This document shows, in pieces, positions 61,546-64,000 of a DNA stretch of 64,000 nt. Origin of the DNA: Variovorax sp. V93. GTDB taxonomy: Bacteria > Pseudomonadota > Gammaproteobacteria > Burkholderiales > Burkholderiaceae_C. A program made the translations under genes and the position numbers. The stretch covers positions 930,001-994,000 of the forward strand of contig NZ_AP028669.1 in NCBI RefSeq assembly GCF_041154485.1, read 5' to 3'. Every line of letters begins with the position of its first letter. Position 1 is the first letter of the stretch. Under the pieces are notes generated by a model that ran no database searches, had not been told where the DNA came from, and saw nothing but the letters and a program-made list of their open reading frames with translations.

Positions 61546-63006
61546 ATGATCTCCCGCGAACCCACCATCGAGCGCCTCGCCACGGCGCAAAAGCTCCTGC
61601 TCACGCCCTTCGGCCTCGACGAATCTCACCTGGGCAAGGCCCTGGCCGAGATCACCGCACACAGGGTGGACGACGCCGACCTGTACTTCCAGTACACGCG
61701 CAGCGAAGGCTGGAGCCTCGAGGAGGGCATCGTCAAGACCGGCAGCTTCAGCATCGACCAGGGCGTCGGCGTGCGCGCGGTCAGCGGCGAGAAGACGGCC
61801 TTCGCCTATTCGGACGACATCTCCGAGGCTTCGCTGCTCGACGCGGCCCGCACGGTGCGCTCGATTTCCTCCGCAGGCCGCACCGGCCGCGTGAAGACCG
61901 CCACCCGCAAGATCGCCTCGAGCCGGTCGCTCTACAACGGCATCGACCCCATTTCCACCCTCGACAGCACGGCCAAGGTCAAGCTGCTCGAAAAGGTCGA
62001 GAAGCTGGCGCGTTCGCGCGACCCGCGGGTGGCGCAGGTCATGGCGGGCCTCGCGAGCGAATACGACGTGGTGCTGGTGGCGCGCGCCGACGGCACGCTG
62101 GCGGCCGACGTGCGCCCGCTGGTGCGCCTGTCGGTCACCGTGATCGCCGAACAGAACGGCCGGCGCGAGGTCGGCTCGGGCGGTGGCGGCGGGCGTTTCG
62201 GCCTGGCCTACTTCAACGACGCGCAGATTGCCGAATACGTCGACCAGGCCGTGAAGGCCGCGCTGACCAATCTCGATGCACGCCCGGCGCCCGCCGGCGA
62301 AATGACCGTGGTGCTCGGCTCCGGCTGGCCCGGCATCCTGCTGCACGAAGCCATCGGCCACGGCCTGGAAGGCGACTTCAACCGCAAGGGCTCGAGCGCC
62401 TTCTCGGGCCGCATCGGCCAGCGCGTGGCGGCCAAGGGCGTGACGGTGCTCGACGACGGCACCATTGCCGACCGCCGCGGCTCGCTCAACGTTGACGACG
62501 AAGGCAACGCCAGCCAGCGCAACGTGCTGATCGAGGACGGCATCCTCAAGGGCTACATCCAGGATTCGCTCAACGCGCGCCTCATGAAGGTCAAGACCAC
62601 GGGCAACGGCCGCCGCGAAAGCTACGCCCACGTGCCGATGCCGCGCATGACCAACACCTACATGCTCGGCGGCGACAAGGACCCGAAGGAAATCGTGGCC
62701 AGCATCAAGAAGGGCCTCTATGCCACCAACTTCGGCGGCGGGCAGGTCGACATCACGAGCGGCAAGTTCGTGTTCTCGGCCAGCGAGGCCTTCTGGGTCG
62801 AGAACGGCAAGATCCAGTACCCGGTCAAGGGCGCGACCATCGTGGGCAACGGCCCCGACGCGCTCACCCGCGTGACCATGATCGGCAACGACATGGCGCT
62901 GGATTCGGGCGTGGGCACCTGCGGCAAGGAAGGCCAGAGCGTGCCGGTCGGCGTCGGCCAGCCCACCCTGCGCATCGATGGTTTGACCGTAGGCGGAACG
63001 GCCTGA
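61546..63006 (+). CDS. tldD: Metalloprotease TldD
   Basis: Subunit of the TldD/TldE zinc protease that matures peptide antibiotics and degrades unfolded peptides. The 486-residue protein carries the HExxxH zinc motif in LLHEAIGHGLEGDFNRKG and the third ligand Cys in the C-terminal GTCGKEGQSVPVGVGQP. Central glycine-rich loops (GSGGGGGRFG) are typical. The partner gene tldE/pmbA is not in the window. Confidence 0.95.
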   Translation: MISREPTIERLATAQKLLLTPFGLDESHLGKALAEITAHRVDDADLYFQYTRSEGWSLEEGIVKTGSFSIDQGVGVRAVSGEKTAFAYSDDISEASLLDAARTVRSISSAGRTGRVKTATRKIASSRSLYNGIDPISTLDSTAKVKLLEKVEKLARSRDPRVAQVMAGLASEYDVVLVARADGTLAADVRPLVRLSVTVIAEQNGRREVGSGGGGGRFGLAYFNDAQIAEYVDQAVKAALTNLDARPAPAGEMTVVLGSGWPGILLHEAIGHGLEGDFNRKGSSAFSGRIGQRVAAKGVTVLDDGTIADRRGSLNVDDEGNASQRNVLIEDGILKGYIQDSLNARLMKVKTTGNGRRESYAHVPMPRMTNTYMLGGDKDPKEIVASIKKGLYATNFGGGQVDITSGKFVFSASEAFWVENGKIQYPVKGATIVGNGPDALTRVTMIGNDMALDSGVGTCGKEGQSVPVGVGQPTLRIDGLTVGGTA

Positions 63007-63052
63007 GAGCTTGTAAGCTCCGCTCCTCATTTCTTACAAAGAGGAGCATTCG

Positions 63053-63595
63053 ATGAGGATCAGGATCAATTCGTCTGCGGCCCTGTGGGCCGCGGCTGCC
63101 GCCGTGGCGCTGGCAACCGCAGGTTGCGCTTCGCGCGGCGGTTCGGGCGACAGCAGCCAGCCCGCGGCATCGGCACCTGCGGCCGGCGCCCCCGCGGCCC
63201 CGGCACGCGGCGGCGCCAAGGCCGGCATGGACGCCAAGGGCAACGTCGTTGATTCCTCCAAGGTCGAAGCCGGCAGCGGCCGCACCGTCAAGGGCCTGAA
63301 TGGCTACGAAGGCGAGATCACCGGCAATCCGGCGCGCAACAGCAGGTTCACGCGGCTGCAGATCGGCATGAGCGCCAAGCAGGTCACCGACCTTGCCGGC
63401 CCGCCGACCGACCAGGGCGCCTACGTGACGGGCAAGGCCTTCATCCCGTTCTATTTCGGCAGCGACCGCCATCGCTACGAGATGACCTACAAGGGCCAGG
63501 GCCGCCTGGTCTTCGCGGGCGGCGGCATGGGCGACTACTCCAGCGGCAACCTGATCTGGATCATCCACAACCCCAACGAATCCGGCTACCGCTGA
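63053..63595 (+). CDS. Lipoprotein with BamE/OmlA-like fold
   Basis: A 180-residue protein with a signal peptide and lipobox (ATAGC), an Ala/Pro/Gly-rich linker (about 25-60), and a compact domain beginning RFTRLQIGMSAKQVTDLAGPPTDQG, the two-helix start of the SmpA/OmlA superfamily, followed by beta strands. Likely an outer-membrane-associated lipoprotein; direct involvement in the BAM complex is unproven. Good GAGGAG before the ATG. A strong terminator follows 8 bp after the stop. Confidence 0.72.
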   Translation: MRIRINSSAALWAAAAAVALATAGCASRGGSGDSSQPAASAPAAGAPAAPARGGAKAGMDAKGNVVDSSKVEAGSGRTVKGLNGYEGEITGNPARNSRFTRLQIGMSAKQVTDLAGPPTDQGAYVTGKAFIPFYFGSDRHRYEMTYKGQGRLVFAGGGMGDYSSGNLIWIIHNPNESGYR

Positions 63596-63602
63596 GCCCT
63601 TG

Positions 63603-63630
63603 AAGCCGGGCCTTTGCCCGGCTTTTCGTT
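63603..63630 (+). terminator. Rho-independent terminator after the lipoprotein gene
   Basis: Perfect 9-bp stem AAGCCGGGC (63603-63611) / GCCCGGCTT (63616-63624) with a CTTT loop, followed by a T-rich tract. Confidence 0.85.
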
Positions 63631-63652
63631 TTCCGTGCTACATTTCGCCCAC

Positions 63653-63727
63653 ATGTCCGCCCTCCGCGCTTATTTCTTTGCCTACTTTTGGTTCCCGGTT
63701 TCCGGCGGACGAGAGGCGAGCGCGTAA
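63653..63727 (+). CDS. Attenuator leader peptide rich in Tyr, Phe and Trp
   Basis: A 24-codon frame (ATG 63653, TAA 63725) in the leader of the DAHP synthase gene. Codons 7-14 read AYFFAYFWF with only one non-aromatic break, seven aromatic residues in eight codons. Such clustering is the hallmark of leader peptides that sense charged aromatic tRNAs. The region after the aromatic codons (63702-63709) is one strand of competing hairpins. A weak -10 (TACATT, 63639-63644) ends 8 nt before the ATG. Confidence 0.8.
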   Translation: MSALRAYFFAYFWFPVSGGREASA

Positions 63728-63782
63728 AGCAAACGAACACCCTCCCAAAACCGCCGGCGCCTCGAGCCCCGGCGGTTTTTTT
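63656..63782 (+). promoter_or_regulatory. Transcription attenuator with four mutually pairing segments
   Basis: Segment 1 TCCGCC (63656-63661) can pair with segment 2 CCGGCGGA (63702-63709). Segment 2 can pair instead with segment 3 CCGCCGG (63751-63757). Segment 3 pairs with segment 4 CCGGCGG (63769-63775) to form the terminator. A ribosome stalled at the aromatic codons 63671-63694 would cover segment 1 and free 2 to pair with 3 (read-through); a ribosome reaching the stop codon would mask 2 and allow termination. Confidence 0.75.
63748..63782 (+). terminator. Attenuator terminator before DAHP synthase gene
   Basis: Perfect 10-bp stem AAACCGCCGG (63748-63757) / CCGGCGGTTT (63769-63778) with an 11-nt loop and seven T in a row, located 38 bp before the gene start. 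Confidence 0.88.
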
Positions 63783-63819
63783 ATGCCCTGACGATATCCA
63801 CTCCAACAAGGAAAGCACC

Positions 63820-64000
63820 ATGAGCACGAACACTGCCCCCGCCAGCGACAGCTGGTATGCGAGCGTCGAAAAAACCAGCAAGACCGACGACGAACGCATC
63901 AAGGACATCAACGTGCTGCCCCCTCCCGAACACCTGATCCGCTTCTTCCCGATTCGCGGCACGCCGGTCGAGACGCTGATCGAGGGCACCCGCCGCAGCA
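63820..64000 (+). CDS. 3-deoxy-7-phosphoheptulonate (DAHP) synthase, class I, 3' end outside window
   Basis: Catalyses the first step of the shikimate pathway from phosphoenolpyruvate and erythrose 4-phosphate. The visible 60 residues carry the N-terminal signature of the AroF/AroG/AroH type: TDDERIKDINVLPPPEHLIRFFPI, split by GTPVETLIEGTR. AAGGAAAG precedes the ATG by 5 nt. The catalytic barrel is beyond the right edge, so feedback specificity cannot be judged. The upstream attenuator implies control by tyrosine, phenylalanine and perhaps tryptophan supply. Confidence 0.88.
   Translation, partial: MSTNTAPASDSWYASVEKTSKTDDERIKDINVLPPPEHLIRFFPIRGTPVETLIEGTRRS

Noticed and set aside
1..64000. 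tRNA, rRNA, CRISPR arrays, insertion sequences, prophage
   Set aside because: Looked for characteristic repeats, cloverleaf-type genes and transposase or phage proteins on both strands and found none.

Overview
The window is high-GC bacterial chromosome. Gene content and order point to a betaproteobacterium of the family Comamonadaceae, most likely Variovorax or a close relative. The evidence is the cluster dksA-(STAS gene)-hslV-hslU-mraZ-rsmH-ftsL-ftsI-murE-murF-mraY-murD-ftsW-murG-murC-ddl-ftsQ-ftsA-ftsZ-lpxC, Variovorax-like protein sequences, and palindromic intergenic repeats of the kind seen in that family. This assignment comes from recognising the proteins, not from a database search.

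Layout. 1-5 kb: tail of a small lipoprotein gene, a Tat-exported phosphocholine-type phospholipase C, a lipoprotein esterase and two small proteins of unknown function. 5.1-10.2 kb: a minus-strand type VI secretion module in the order vgrG, VRR-NUC-type nuclease effector, DUF3396-type immunity protein. The three genes are joined by TAATG and ATGA junctions, and the last two have visibly lower GC than their surroundings. 10.2-10.7 kb: a long intergenic stretch with a probable structured RNA ending in a strong terminator. 10.7-20.4 kb: alpha/beta hydrolase with a convergent LysR regulator, I78-inhibitor-like lipoprotein, DsbA-fold isomerase, then dapF-DUF484-ydcF-xerC-rlmI and a His-rich CobW-type GTPase. 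20.5-27 kb: YdgA-like protein, a single-cysteine DksA with a long basic tail, a STAS-domain protein, and hslVU. 27.2-46.7 kb: the complete division and cell-wall (dcw) cluster ending in lpxC and a tiny membrane protein. 46.7-57.3 kb: LysR/SHMT-like divergent pair, ruvC, cdsA-like/plsC-like pair, DUF2809, mtgA-aroE, a TonB-like protein, an RNase II-family enzyme and a YqiA-like esterase. 57.6-64 kb: a response regulator/histidine kinase pair, rodA, tldD, a lipoprotein, and the start of a DAHP synthase gene behind a peptide-coding attenuator.

How the parts work together. Most of the window builds the cell envelope: precursor synthesis (murE-murF-mraY-murD-murG-murC-ddl, with dapF supplying meso-diaminopimelate), polymerisation (ftsI, ftsW, rodA, mtgA), the divisome (ftsL, ftsQ, ftsA, ftsZ) and lipid A or phospholipid synthesis (lpxC, cdsA-like, plsC-like). 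Junctions inside the dcw cluster are mostly stop/start overlaps, which implies translational coupling.

Most notable non-coding signals: (i) an aromatic-residue leader peptide with four mutually pairing segments before the DAHP synthase gene; (ii) a nested-stem RNA before the 10.7 kb hydrolase; (iii) about ten genes whose best -10 hexamer ends only 5-8 nt before the start codon, suggesting leaderless transcripts; (iv) a heat-shock-type promoter at hslV; (v) four 10-bp-phased repeats before mraZ. No rRNA, tRNA, CRISPR array, transposase or prophage was seen.
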